From: Chromatiales bacterium
GTDB taxonomy: Bacteria; Pseudomonadota; Gammaproteobacteria; Steroidobacterales; GCA-2729495
Assembly (NCBI GenBank): GCA_002729495.1
Contig: PBYE01000093.1
Coordinates: forward strand, 124,001-188,000
Reading direction: 5' to 3'
Length of the DNA: 64,000 nt
The notes under the pieces are model-generated. The model had not been told where the DNA came from, did no database searches, and was given only the letters and a program-made list of their open reading frames with translations. The position numbers and the translations under genes are program-made. Position 1 is the stretch's first letter, and each line of letters starts with the position of its first letter. This document shows, piece by piece, positions 8,319 to 16,183 of the stretch.

Positions 8319-8613
8319 GAGAGGTCCGCGGCGGCCCTAAAGATAAGGATTTCGGCTAAGGATTTCGTGTAAAATACGCCGCTGCTCCGCAGTGTAGCAT
8401 GTGGCTTTCCAGGCTATTCCACAACACTAACCAGGGCGGGTCATCTTGGCTCGATATGACGTGATACAAAAAATTAATTGGAGGCACCTGGTTTCTGCAC
8501 TTCTTATGCGCAATTTCACCGCTTTGCTTAGCCTGGAACAAATAGATGCTGTCACGGCCTATATACAGGGACTCCGGTAGACGGCCGGCTGCACACCTTC
8601 AGAGGATCTCGCT
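8319..8613. other. engB-dsbA intergenic region with a former gene
   Basis: This 295-base gap between divergent engB and dsbA contains a plus-strand promoter-like TAAAAT at about 8370-8375 and the C-terminal remnant described separately. In Pseudomonas a cytochrome c4 gene occupies this place. AGAGGA at 8600-8605 is the dsbA ribosome-binding site. Confidence 0.5.
8431..8580 (+). pseudogene. Remnant of a cytochrome c4-like C-terminus
   Basis: A frame open from 8431 to the TAG at 8578-8580 ends in LSLEQIDAVTAYIQGLR. This matches the pattern that closes cytochrome c4 domains (L-S-x-E-x-I-x-x-x-x-A-Y-I-x-x-L), with a methionine (ATG at 8506) upstream that could correspond to a heme ligand. No CXXCH heme-binding site occurs in any plus frame of the gap, and no good start codon exists, so only the tail survives. 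The location between engB and dsbA equals that of the c4 gene in Pseudomonas. The identification is from a short peptide plus synteny; chance similarity cannot be excluded. Confidence 0.4.
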
Positions 8614-9456
8614 ATGAATTCGCGCGCCACATTGTTAATCCTGATTGCCTTCTTTCTGGCGGCCATAACGGCATGCGAAAGTCCGGACGAAGCCCAGCCC
8701 GAAGCTACGCAAAGCACCGAGGCAGCCCCGGAAGAAATACCGGATATCCTTACTGAAGAGGAAGTCGCCGCCGAGCAGGATGCGATTGACAGTGTCGAGG
8801 AAACAGAAGGTCTCGAGGAAGAAGAAGCTGCAACGGACGAAATCGAACTGAGCGTACCGCCGTTTCCGGCCGCTGCAAGCAGCACCAACTGGAAATACTC
8901 AGAGGGCGAACACTATCGCAGCATGGCTGCCAGCCAGGGTACCAGCAGCCCACCTGACAAAATCGAGGTAGCCGAGATCTTCTGGTACGGCTGCCCACAC
9001 TGCTACAACTTTGACCCGATACTCAAAAGCTGGAAACAAAACCTGCCACCGGATGTCGCATTCGTGAGAATTCCGGTTATATGGAATCCGACGAACCAGG
9101 TTCATGCACGCATCATGTACACCGCGGAAGCGCTCGATAAGCTTGAAGAAGCACACGCCGCCATGTTCGACGGCATACACCAGAAATTTGCGACCTACAC
9201 CACTGATGAATCGATCGTCGAGCTTTTCGAGCAGCTCGGGGTCGGTGAGGAAGAATTTCGTGAAGTCTATAGTTCCTTCGGCGTTACCAGTGCGGTAAAA
9301 CGTGCAGAGAACCTTACGCGGCGCTACGGCATCCGCTCTGTTCCGATACTGGTTATCAACGGCAAGTATGTAACAGAGGGACCGGGTATTAAGTCCTTTG
9401 AGGATATGCTGGGGATTACCGGCGAGCTGGTCGAACGCGAACGCACTGGACTCTGA
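8614..9456 (+). CDS. dsbA: DsbA-type thiol:disulfide oxidoreductase, predicted lipoprotein with acidic linker
   Basis: Thioredoxin-fold oxidase that introduces disulfides into exported proteins. The active site CPHC is at residues 127-130 and the cis-proline loop is SVPI near 236. Unlike E. coli DsbA (a soluble periplasmic protein of about 190 mature residues), this protein is 280 aa: a signal segment (1-20) ends in the lipobox ITAC with Cys21, then residues 22-80 form a very Glu/Asp-rich linker before the thioredoxin domain at about 90. It is probably membrane-tethered. AGAGGA eight bases upstream supports the ATG. It converges on moaE with a 16-base gap. Confidence 0.88.
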   Translation: MNSRATLLILIAFFLAAITACESPDEAQPEATQSTEAAPEEIPDILTEEEVAAEQDAIDSVEETEGLEEEEAATDEIELSVPPFPAAASSTNWKYSEGEHYRSMAASQGTSSPPDKIEVAEIFWYGCPHCYNFDPILKSWKQNLPPDVAFVRIPVIWNPTNQVHARIMYTAEALDKLEEAHAAMFDGIHQKFATYTTDESIVELFEQLGVGEEEFREVYSSFGVTSAVKRAENLTRRYGIRSVPILVINGKYVTEGPGIKSFEDMLGITGELVERERTGL

Positions 9457-9472
9457 CAAAAAAGCAGTTTAT

Positions 9473-9916
9473 TCAGCCATGACTGTGGCCGGGAGTCGCG
9501 CAGGCTTCGCAGTTAACCCAACCTGAGTCGCCGCTCGCGTAGTATTCCTTTTTCCAGACAGGAACCCGCTGTTTAACCTCGTCGATAATATAGCGGCAGG
9601 CACGGAAGGCCTCGTCGCGGTGCCCGGAACTGACCCCGACCCAGACTGCCAGATCTCCAATTTCCAACTCGCCAACCCGGTGCACACAAACGGCATTCTC
9701 GATCGGGAACTTCACCGCCGCTTCGTCAAGGATACGTGCACCCTCCCGGGTCGCCAGTTGCTCGTAAGCCTGGTATTCGAGTTTCAGGACCTCTTGCCCT
9801 TCGTTGCGGTCCCGCACCCAGCCCTCGAAAGAGACATAGCCGCCGCAGGAAGGCGCTTCAAGTTCGCTCCGATCCTCCTCCGGTCTTAATTGTGCAGACT
9901 GGATACGAAATTCCAT
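9473..9916 (-). CDS. moaE: Molybdopterin synthase catalytic subunit
   Basis: The large subunit of molybdopterin synthase, which with thiocarboxylated MoaD inserts dithiolene sulfur into precursor Z. 147 aa, typical. Conserved segments: FEGWVRDRNEG near residue 30, LEYQAYEQLA near 46, HRVGELEIGD near 79 and the catalytic region VPVWKKEYY near 118-126 with the lysine pair. It is the last gene of a leftward operon; its start codon overlaps the moaD stop as TGATG. Confidence 0.95.
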   Translation of the reverse strand: MEFRIQSAQLRPEEDRSELEAPSCGGYVSFEGWVRDRNEGQEVLKLEYQAYEQLATREGARILDEAAVKFPIENAVCVHRVGELEIGDLAVWVGVSSGHRDEAFRACRYIIDEVKQRVPVWKKEYYASGDSGWVNCEACATPGHSHG

Positions 9917-10155
9917 CAGCCACCCGCTACCGGTGGAATAAATACCACCGAATCACCCTCATTCAACGGCGTATTCCAGTCGCCAAACTCGTCGTTGATG
10001 GCGACCTTAACTGTTTCCAGTTCGGGGAAACCATGTCGCGCAGTGAGCTCCGTGTATAGATCGGCCGGGGTGTCTGCATCAGTCTGCAGTATCTCCTTGT
10101 CGGTACCTGCATGGTCGCGAAATATTGCGAAATATTCGATTGCTAAAGTTTTCAT
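9916..10155 (-). CDS. moaD: Molybdopterin synthase sulfur-carrier subunit
   Basis: Ubiquitin-like sulfur carrier of 79 aa ending in the required Gly-Gly (IPPVAGG), the residue that is adenylated and thiocarboxylated. The hydrophobic core pattern FAIFRDHAG and VAINDEF fits the family. It overlaps the upstream gene as ATGA and moaE as TGATG, so the three are translationally coupled. It delivers sulfur to MoaE. Confidence 0.93.
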   Translation of the reverse strand: MKTLAIEYFAIFRDHAGTDKEILQTDADTPADLYTELTARHGFPELETVKVAINDEFGDWNTPLNEGDSVVFIPPVAGG

Positions 10156-10775
10156 TCTTTTTTAAGTAACGGGTTTAAGGCCCCTATGTTTTGCAGATCA
10201 TCGGCAGTATCCACATCAAATGCCGCCGACGCCATGTCTACCTTACTGACTTTCGAATCTTCGCAAAGCAATGCCTGCGCTCCCCTATCGCCTTCTAACC
10301 GCAACAGACGATCCAGGTATATGTCTGGAAAAATCGCCGGTACGCCAATCTTATCCTCATAAAATGCCGCTGCCGGTCGATCCGGTGAATTCTGCCAAAC
10401 TTCAGCAAGTCGTGCGATATCCTGCTCATCAACAAATGCCTGGTCACAGAGCATGATAAGTACTGCATCAAAGTTCAGCGCTGCAAGCGCGTCCACGCCA
10501 GTGGCAATCGAACTTGCCAGGCCCCTCTCCCAGTCGTCGTTGCGGGCGAGTTGCGCCGGATACCCTGCTATCGCATTTTCAACATCAGTCGCCGAGTCAC
10601 CGGTTACAACCACGAGCCCTGCCCCGCATGAGCTGCCCGCCGCATCCAGCGCATTGCAGATCAGGGGCTGACCATTCAGTTCCACCAGTTGTTTGGGCCG
10701 TCCGAGGCGCGTTGATCCCCCTGCGGCCAGGACCATGCCCGCAAGGTTGTCGATTTTTTTGAGCGGAACTGTCAC
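10152..10775 (-). CDS. MocA/MobA-like nucleotidyltransferase, probable molybdenum cofactor cytidylyltransferase
   Basis: NTP-transferase fold protein of 207 aa. The nucleotide-binding loop LAAGGSTRLGRPKQL (near residue 16) has the LAAG form typical of MocA (CTP), rather than the LAGG form typical of MobA (GTP). The metal-binding region is IMLCDQAFV near 107, and a G-x-P segment GVPAIFPD lies near 143. The overlap with moaD makes a role in molybdenum cofactor maturation likely; MocA would attach CMP to make the cofactor used by xanthine-dehydrogenase-type enzymes. No molybdoenzyme is encoded in this window. Confidence 0.75.
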   Translation of the reverse strand: MTVPLKKIDNLAGMVLAAGGSTRLGRPKQLVELNGQPLICNALDAAGSSCGAGLVVVTGDSATDVENAIAGYPAQLARNDDWERGLASSIATGVDALAALNFDAVLIMLCDQAFVDEQDIARLAEVWQNSPDRPAAAFYEDKIGVPAIFPDIYLDRLLRLEGDRGAQALLCEDSKVSKVDMASAAFDVDTADDLQNIGALNPLLKKE

Positions 10776-10789
10776 GACTCTGCAGCGAT

Positions 10790-11212
10790 TCAGCCTGCAA
10801 ACAAGTTGCTGCTGTCACGCATAGCTTTAAACTCAAGTACGTTCCCGGATGGATCTGCAACAAAAAGTGTCGCCTGCTCGCCGGGTTTGCCCGGGAACCG
10901 GACAGTCGGTTCGATAAGAAAACTTATGCCGGCTGCGGCCAGCCTATCCGCCAGCGCTTCCCAAGCCTGCCAGTCGAGCACGACACCATAGTGGGGAACG
11001 GGCACCCGTTCGCCATCAACAGTATTGACTGCTGCCGGCTGATCACCAGCGGCGTCACTACGATGACATACAAATTGATGGCCATACAGGTTGAAATCGA
11101 TCCAGTCGGTGTCGCTGCGCCCTTCGGGACAGCCGAGCAACCCACCGTAAAACTCTCTTGCCGCTGCAAGATCGCTTACCGCTATGGCTACATGAAAAGG
11201 ATTCAGCCCCAT
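10790..11212 (-). CDS. VOC-family (glyoxalase/bleomycin-resistance fold) protein
   Basis: 140 aa with two beta-alpha-beta-beta-beta modules. The opening [21 protein letters not shown] and the closing [15 protein letters not shown] are standard for VOC enzymes; H7 and the C-terminal glutamate (in VLEFK) are likely metal ligands. The substrate cannot be inferred. It is fourteen bases upstream of the MocA-like gene and eight bases downstream of the next gene, within one leftward operon. Being in a molybdenum-cofactor operon does not by itself assign it to that pathway. Confidence 0.75.
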   Translation of the reverse strand: MGLNPFHVAIAVSDLAAAREFYGGLLGCPEGRSDTDWIDFNLYGHQFVCHRSDAAGDQPAAVNTVDGERVPVPHYGVVLDWQAWEALADRLAAAGISFLIEPTVRFPGKPGEQATLFVADPSGNVLEFKAMRDSSNLFAG

Positions 11213-11219
11213 ATCATTC

Positions 11220-12245
11220 TCAGTCCGGCTTGTTGTAGGGATCCCAGGCAGGCGGCTGTGTGCTCAACCAATCGCAAAGCCTTGCTAAAAATTTATCAGC
11301 AGGGACAGATGAGGCGCATGATCCATTGAGCCTGAGCCGCGGAGCTACTTCGTTGACACCTTCGAATATCCATGCTCCGCCCGCGGTCTCGATATCGCAA
11401 AGCTGCTCCGCGAGGCCTGTAAGATCCACACGCGGCAGCGGACGCCTTGATGAAATCTGGAGCCAGCTCTCGTAACGATACTGGGCTTCCAGCGAGTCCC
11501 CCTTGATCCAGACCAGCCTGCTGCACTGGCTGATGTTATGCACGGCGAAAGGATGGACTGATCGCTGCCAGCGCGTCAGGTAGCGGCGCACCGTTCTGAC
11601 CGGCATGTGCTCCGGTATACGAACGATCGCCAGGTCCAGTGCAGGAATTTCATCAATGATGACACTGCCCTGTGCGATCGCTTCTTCACTGTCGCGCACA
11701 TGCGCATACTCCGCTTCCCAGTACTGCCTGTTCCCAGGTATGTCATTGAGCAACTCGGGTAGCCTTTCAAGCATCGCCGTGTAAAGGCCGGCTACTTGCG
11801 CCGCATCGGAACCAGAAAAAATCTCTTTATCCAGCGGACTGATCTCCGGGTCAGCATGCGCTGCCAGCACGAAAGACAGCTTCGCCGCGTCCGGATCCGA
11901 ACAATAAGCAAAGTCACCGGCCCTTGAAGTTGCGATCATCAGATCACGATGTACTAACGCATTGGTCGGATCCACCAGCCCATACATACTGAGCAATCCA
12001 TCCTCATCATAGTGACTGTTAGATACCAGGGGGGTGTCACAATGATGCTGCGGTGAATCCAGGTAGGCGAACACAATATCTGTAGACGTATCGCGCATCA
12101 GATCAGGCGGTGTTGAATTCCAGGGCCAGTGCGACAGGGTTAAAACCGTTGCTCTTTGCTCCTTGCCATCAACGATGATATTCGGCTGATCGTTCAGCTG
12201 GCTGTAAGGACAGTATCGGGCCGGTGATGGAAGGCTTACGCTCAT
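11220..12245 (-). CDS. Conserved-looking protein of unknown function (341 aa)
   Basis: I do not recognise the family with certainty. It has no signal peptide or membrane segment. Notable pieces: [20 protein letters not shown] near residues 36-55, [30 protein letters not shown] (a clustered His-Tyr-Asp-Glu-Asp), and a Trp-rich C-terminus. The HYDEDG and HH clusters could bind metal, which is speculation. The ORF is long, uses codons like its neighbours and heads a tightly spaced leftward operon with a VOC protein and moaDE (7-base gap), so it is a real gene. Confidence 0.7.
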   Translation of the reverse strand: MSVSLPSPARYCPYSQLNDQPNIIVDGKEQRATVLTLSHWPWNSTPPDLMRDTSTDIVFAYLDSPQHHCDTPLVSNSHYDEDGLLSMYGLVDPTNALVHRDLMIATSRAGDFAYCSDPDAAKLSFVLAAHADPEISPLDKEIFSGSDAAQVAGLYTAMLERLPELLNDIPGNRQYWEAEYAHVRDSEEAIAQGSVIIDEIPALDLAIVRIPEHMPVRTVRRYLTRWQRSVHPFAVHNISQCSRLVWIKGDSLEAQYRYESWLQISSRRPLPRVDLTGLAEQLCDIETAGGAWIFEGVNEVAPRLRLNGSCASSVPADKFLARLCDWLSTQPPAWDPYNKPD

Positions 12246-12323
12246 TTATTGTGGTTTTTTGTTATAGCGGTTAGCGGCCCGTGTATACACTGGCCATTAA
12301 GTTATCAGGAAAGACAGGAAATA

Positions 12324-12731
12324 TCAGGCGCTACGTGGTGCAAGACCGGTAACACGCAGCAAAAGCACCAGCAGTGTAATTACCAGCATTCCTATAAGCA
12401 GGTACTGCGGCGCCGCGATGTACTCAGCACCAGCAGCCACCTCGGCCGGAAACAAACCACGCCAGAGATACCATACGGTTCCATAAACAGCCGGCACGAT
12501 CGTTGGGGTTATCGCGAGCCATCGTGCCAAAAGGCCGGTGGAGCGACGTAGCAGGAACCCACTTATTATCGCGGCCGGCACACTAATCACGCTGTTGAGA
12601 ACTGCGATCATAATATAAGTGTCGCCGTATGCGACCCAGACTCCGGAACTGGTAGCGAGTCTTGCACCCGCCATGGCTCCTGCAGGCAGCAGCAGCATTC
12701 CGATCAGATTGAGTGTGCCTTGCTTGCTCAT
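12324..12731 (-). CDS. Small integral membrane protein, unknown
   Basis: 135 aa with about four hydrophobic segments (roughly residues 7-25, 40-62, 68-88 and 107-127) and no recognised motif. It starts with ATG at 12731, lies downstream of the DUF5989 operon terminator and is separated by 78 bases from the next leftward gene. Function unknown. Confidence 0.55.
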   Translation of the reverse strand: MSKQGTLNLIGMLLLPAGAMAGARLATSSGVWVAYGDTYIMIAVLNSVISVPAAIISGFLLRRSTGLLARWLAITPTIVPAVYGTVWYLWRGLFPAEVAAGAEYIAAPQYLLIGMLVITLLVLLLRVTGLAPRSA

Positions 12732-12857
12732 GGCAGGAATACCTGACAGTTCTGATTATTGGTGGCGGACATGATACCACCGGATCATTGGCCTCTTCGG
12801 GCGGGATTCAGGGCGTCATCCACTGGCTGGAAATACAGGCGGGGGCACATAAATAAA

Positions 12858-12887
12858 CAGCCACCGGCATCGGTATGCCGGTGGCTG
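12858..12887 (-). terminator. Rho-independent terminator of the carbamoyltransferase operon
   Basis: A perfect 13-bp stem (12858-12870 with 12875-12887) with the 4-base loop CGGT. Read on the minus strand it is followed by TTTATTTATG. It lies 33 bases after the DUF5989 stop and closes that operon. Confidence 0.85.
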
Positions 12888-12919
12888 TATCTCTGAACTT
12901 ATCAGGTTCTCTCGTGGGT

Positions 12920-13072
12920 TTAGAACAATGTGTATATAAACGGTGCCACTGCCGAACCCTGTGCTACAACAATCAGCACGCCCAGCAGCAACATGACCAG
13001 GATGATAGGCGCAAGCCAGAACTTCTTGCGTTCCTTCATGAAGCCCCACAGATCTTTAATAAAATCTATCAT
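12920..13072 (-). CDS. DUF5989 family small membrane protein (50 aa)
   Basis: The minus strand from the ATG at 13072 to the TAA at 12922-12920 encodes 50 residues: a basic, aromatic N-terminus (MIDFIKDLWGFMKERKKFW) followed by one transmembrane helix and the ending GSAVAPFIYTLF. This is the pattern of DUF5989, a short protein commonly encoded after a carbamoyltransferase and an SxtJ-type membrane protein. Its start overlaps the SxtJ stop as TGATG, so the two are coupled. Biochemical role unknown; by context it is a membrane partner of the carbamoyltransferase. Confidence 0.8.
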   Translation of the reverse strand: MIDFIKDLWGFMKERKKFWLAPIILVMLLLGVLIVVAQGSAVAPFIYTLF

Positions 13073-13506
13073 CAGAAAGGTTTCTCCAAATTTTTTACCG
13101 GCGGCTTGTCGCTGGGCACCCGATAACTTTCGGTACCGTCATCCAGCTTCATGGCCAGCGGATCCTTACCGAAGAGACGCATAATCAGACCCATCGGCAT
13201 AAACATTGCAAAAAATACTATAAACATTATCAGCGGCGTCATGATGTAGGTGCCCATAAAATGCCCGAACATCATCCAGACTTTATAGACCAGCTTTAAG
13301 GTCATCGGGGCAACAAGGCCCCAGGTACCCAGTATGACAAGCAAGTACCATGGCCAACGAGGAAAACCACCGGGGATTTCCCTACCGAGCAGAAACGGTA
13401 TCAGTAATCCGAATAACCCCGCGACAATGGCGCCGGTCGTCAATGCGAAATCGCGGTAACCCTTGCGATCGAGTTCCGGAATAGGATGTTTTTCATCAGC
13501 TGTCAT
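13072..13506 (-). CDS. SxtJ-like membrane protein
   Basis: 144 aa from the ATG at 13506 (MTADEKHPIPEL), preceded by a G-rich ribosome-binding site; an upstream in-frame start at 13533 would overlap the carbamoyltransferase. Three hydrophobic segments cover most of residues 20-112, with conserved-looking YKVWMMFGHFMG and MFMPMGLIMRLFGKDPL. The latter is typical of SxtJ-family proteins, named from the saxitoxin cluster and widespread beside NodU/CmcH carbamoyltransferases. Thirteen bases follow the upstream stop and the end overlaps DUF5989. Function not established. Confidence 0.75.
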   Translation of the reverse strand: MTADEKHPIPELDRKGYRDFALTTGAIVAGLFGLLIPFLLGREIPGGFPRWPWYLLVILGTWGLVAPMTLKLVYKVWMMFGHFMGTYIMTPLIMFIVFFAMFMPMGLIMRLFGKDPLAMKLDDGTESYRVPSDKPPVKNLEKPF

Positions 13507-13519
13507 TCCAAAACCCCCC

Positions 13520-15367
13520 CTAGTCCAGCTCAAATTCTTCTTGCCAGGCGTCTTTTTCTTCCCACGCCGGCTGTTCTCTTTTGTCGAGCAGGAAGTTTTC
13601 GACTACCAGGTAATCCATCTCGGTCCGCATGAAGCAACGATACGAATCTTCCGGTGTACAAACAATCGGCTCGCCACGCACGTTGAACGAAGTATTTACG
13701 ACAACACCACAACCGGAACGCTTGTTGAACGCATCGATCAGCGCGTAGTAACCGGGATTGGTATCCTTGTGAACTGTCTGGATACGTGCGGAATAATCAA
13801 CATGTGTAATCGCCGGCAGTTCGGATCGTTTCAGATTCAGCTTCTCGATACCAAAAAGTTTATGCTGCTCCTCGGTTAACGCAATGCGATGCTCTTCCTT
13901 AACCGGCGCAACGATCAGCATATACGGGCTTGGTGTCGCCTGCTCAAAATAGTCTGCAACACGATAATCTATAACTGAAGGCGCGAATGGCCTGAATGAC
14001 TCGCGATACTTGATCTTCAGGTTCATTACTGACTGCATCTTTGCGCTGCGCGGGTCGCCGACAATCGACCGTCCACCCAGGGCACGTGGTCCAAATTCCA
14101 TTCGGCCACGCATCCAGCCAATCACATTTTCATCATCCAAAATTTCTGCCAGGCGCGGGAACAGGTCTTCATCCGGAATTTCCTTGTACACGGCACCCGC
14201 CGCGTCCAGTTGTTTCCTGACCTCTTCGGCGTCGAACTCCGGCCCCAGGTACGAGCCCTTCATCTTGTCAACACCGTTAGATGTACGCTCGTTACCGAGG
14301 TACTCGTGCCAGATTACTGCAGCGGCACCCAGTGCACCACCAGCATCACCCGCAGCAGGCTGAACCCAGATACTGTCGAACGGGCCTTCCCGCTCGATAA
14401 TGCCATTGGCCACACAGTTCAATGCCACACCGCCCGCGAGACAGAGGTTCTCGATGCCGGTTTCCTTATGCAGTGTCCGGGCCAGTCGTAACACAACCTC
14501 TTCCGTTACTTTTTGGATGGATGCCGCAATATCCATTTCGCGCTGGGTAATATCGGATTCCGACTTACGCGCGGGCCCGCCAAATAATGCAGCGAACTTG
14601 TCATTTGTCATCGTCAAACCAGTACAGTAGTTAAAGTACAGCATATTCAGCTTGAAGGTTCCGTCTTCTTTCAGGTCAATAAGGTGCTCAAGAATAATAT
14701 CGACATACTTGGGCTCACCATACGGTGCAAGACCCATAAGTTTGTATTCGCCCGAATTAACCCTAAAACCCGTGAAATAGGTGAATGCGGAATACAACAA
14801 TCCGAGCGAGTGGGGAAAATCAATTTCCCAGAGTGGTTGCAAGTCTTTGCCTTCTCCTATCCAGGCTGACGTGGTCGCCCACTCGCCAACACCGTCGAGG
14901 CACAGCACAACGGCCTTTTGATAGGGGCTGAAATAGAAAGCGGATGCCGCATGCGACTGATGGTGGCCGGTAAACATCAGCGAAGGCAACTCAGTCGTTT
15001 TACAGGCGGCAAGATCAGCAAGTTCCCGCTTCAGAGTGGTTTTCAGATAAAGCTTTTCTTTTAGCCAGATCGGCATGGCTGCCAGAAAGGACCTGAATCC
15101 CTTCGGAGCATAACTAAGGTAGGTTTCCAGTAAGCGCTCAAATTTAACCAGTGGCTTGTCATAGAAAACAACCTGGTCCAGGTCGCCGAGGCCTATACCC
15201 GCTTCCGAAAGGCAGTACTCGATGGCTTCTTTGGGAAAACGCTCATCGTGCTTCTTGCGCGTAAATCGTTCCTGCTGGGCCGCTGCCACGACTTCGCCAT
15301 CAACAAGCAACGCGGCCGCTGCGTCGTGATAGTAAGCTGATATTCCTAATATATATGAAGCGCTCAA
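13520..15367 (-). CDS. NodU/CmcH-family O-carbamoyltransferase
   Basis: 615 aa, two-domain enzyme that transfers carbamoyl from carbamoyl phosphate, via carbamoyl-AMP, onto a hydroxyl of a sugar or other small molecule. The N-terminal ASKHA-like domain opens with ILGISAYYHDAAAALL and holds HHQSHAASAFYFSP near residue 133 and LCLDGVGEW near 154; LCLAGGVALNCVANG is near 309. The C-terminal domain contains GRMEFGPRALGGRSI near 421, characteristic of the family. The start is TTG at 15367, preceded by AGAAGAG; no better in-frame ATG exists. First gene of an operon with SxtJ-like and DUF5989 proteins. The acceptor is unknown; a surface polysaccharide or glycolipid is the likeliest guess. Confidence 0.88.
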   Translation of the reverse strand: MSASYILGISAYYHDAAAALLVDGEVVAAAQQERFTRKKHDERFPKEAIEYCLSEAGIGLGDLDQVVFYDKPLVKFERLLETYLSYAPKGFRSFLAAMPIWLKEKLYLKTTLKRELADLAACKTTELPSLMFTGHHQSHAASAFYFSPYQKAVVLCLDGVGEWATTSAWIGEGKDLQPLWEIDFPHSLGLLYSAFTYFTGFRVNSGEYKLMGLAPYGEPKYVDIILEHLIDLKEDGTFKLNMLYFNYCTGLTMTNDKFAALFGGPARKSESDITQREMDIAASIQKVTEEVVLRLARTLHKETGIENLCLAGGVALNCVANGIIEREGPFDSIWVQPAAGDAGGALGAAAVIWHEYLGNERTSNGVDKMKGSYLGPEFDAEEVRKQLDAAGAVYKEIPDEDLFPRLAEILDDENVIGWMRGRMEFGPRALGGRSIVGDPRSAKMQSVMNLKIKYRESFRPFAPSVIDYRVADYFEQATPSPYMLIVAPVKEEHRIALTEEQHKLFGIEKLNLKRSELPAITHVDYSARIQTVHKDTNPGYYALIDAFNKRSGCGVVVNTSFNVRGEPIVCTPEDSYRCFMRTEMDYLVVENFLLDKREQPAWEEKDAWQEEFELD

Positions 15368-15850
15368 AACACTCTTCTCATTTTTCGTTGTGTGAGGGCG
15401 TGACCCCGGAGAGATATAGAATCCGTTCTTGTTGCTTGACGGGTATACAGGTAATCACTCGCTTATGTTTTAACTGGCAGTTTCAGCCTGAGTCGTGCAA
15501 ATGTTACGCAGTAGAGTTTTTTCCTTCTGTGATGGTCATCCCGATTTATACCGCCTACTGCAGCCTCGTTTTTTGCGGCCGGTACCTGTTTTCCTATGCC
15601 AGTGAGTTACTTATGGGATAGTTAGGTTTTTTCAAACAGCAAATCCTGCGTATCGAAGGGCTATATGTCAATGCCACGGGCCCAAAATTCCCCCCGCGCA
15701 AAGCCCCTGGGTGGCCAGCCGCACTGTATGTCAGCAGCAGAGCCGGTTGGCTCCCGCTGCATGCCTGGGGGCCGGTTTTGCCGCGCGACATAAGGCCGGG
15801 CTTCAATAAACCAAAATATGGCAATTTCAGCTGCAGCCGGAGACCCCGGG
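15368..15850. other. Intergenic region without a recognisable gene
   Basis: 483 bases between the carbamoyltransferase start and the end of the upstream leftward operon. Only short, composition-poor reading frames occur on either strand, none with a recognisable protein. The right part (15670-15800) is GC-rich; the left part must hold the promoter of the carbamoyltransferase operon. No clear terminator for the upstream operon was seen. Confidence 0.5.
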
Positions 15851-16183
15851 CTAGCCGGCGTCACCGAGCTGAAAATCCTCGAGCTCCTCCGGAATGAAAC
15901 CGCCTCTGGAGTATATCTCCAGGTAATGCAGTTGACCGTTACGCAGAAACAGGGTGCTACCAGCACCGTCCATCAACTCCGGACTTGATATATGCGGGCA
16001 GGTCGGCTTAATCGCAGAATCAACCGGCGGAAGGTCCGGTTGCGGCTCGAAGTAGGTAAAGAACCCCGTCCGCATGTAATCACGTTTCTTAACAGAAGCC
16101 GCTTCCAGGTGATCGCCAAGCGCTGCATCGCTATTGTGTGCGGCAATCCAGCGGAGAATTTCCTGGTCCAGTTTTTCCATCAT
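15851..16183 (-). CDS. Small unknown protein coupled to the ceramidase-like gene
   Basis: 110 aa, soluble, acidic. No recognised family. It begins MMEKLDQEILRWIAAH and ends with LHYLEIYSRGGFIPEELEDF, an amphipathic strand-rich tail. The start ATG overlaps the stop of the ceramidase-like gene as ATGA, so translation is coupled and the ORF is probably real. Last gene of a four-gene leftward set. Confidence 0.55.
   Translation of the reverse strand: MMEKLDQEILRWIAAHNSDAALGDHLEAASVKKRDYMRTGFFTYFEPQPDLPPVDSAIKPTCPHISSPELMDGAGSTLFLRNGQLHYLEIYSRGGFIPEELEDFQLGDAG

Noticed and set aside
12816-13049. Minus-strand 77-codon frame overlapping the DUF5989 gene and terminator
   Set aside because: It runs through the terminator hairpin and overlaps the better supported 50-aa gene in another frame.
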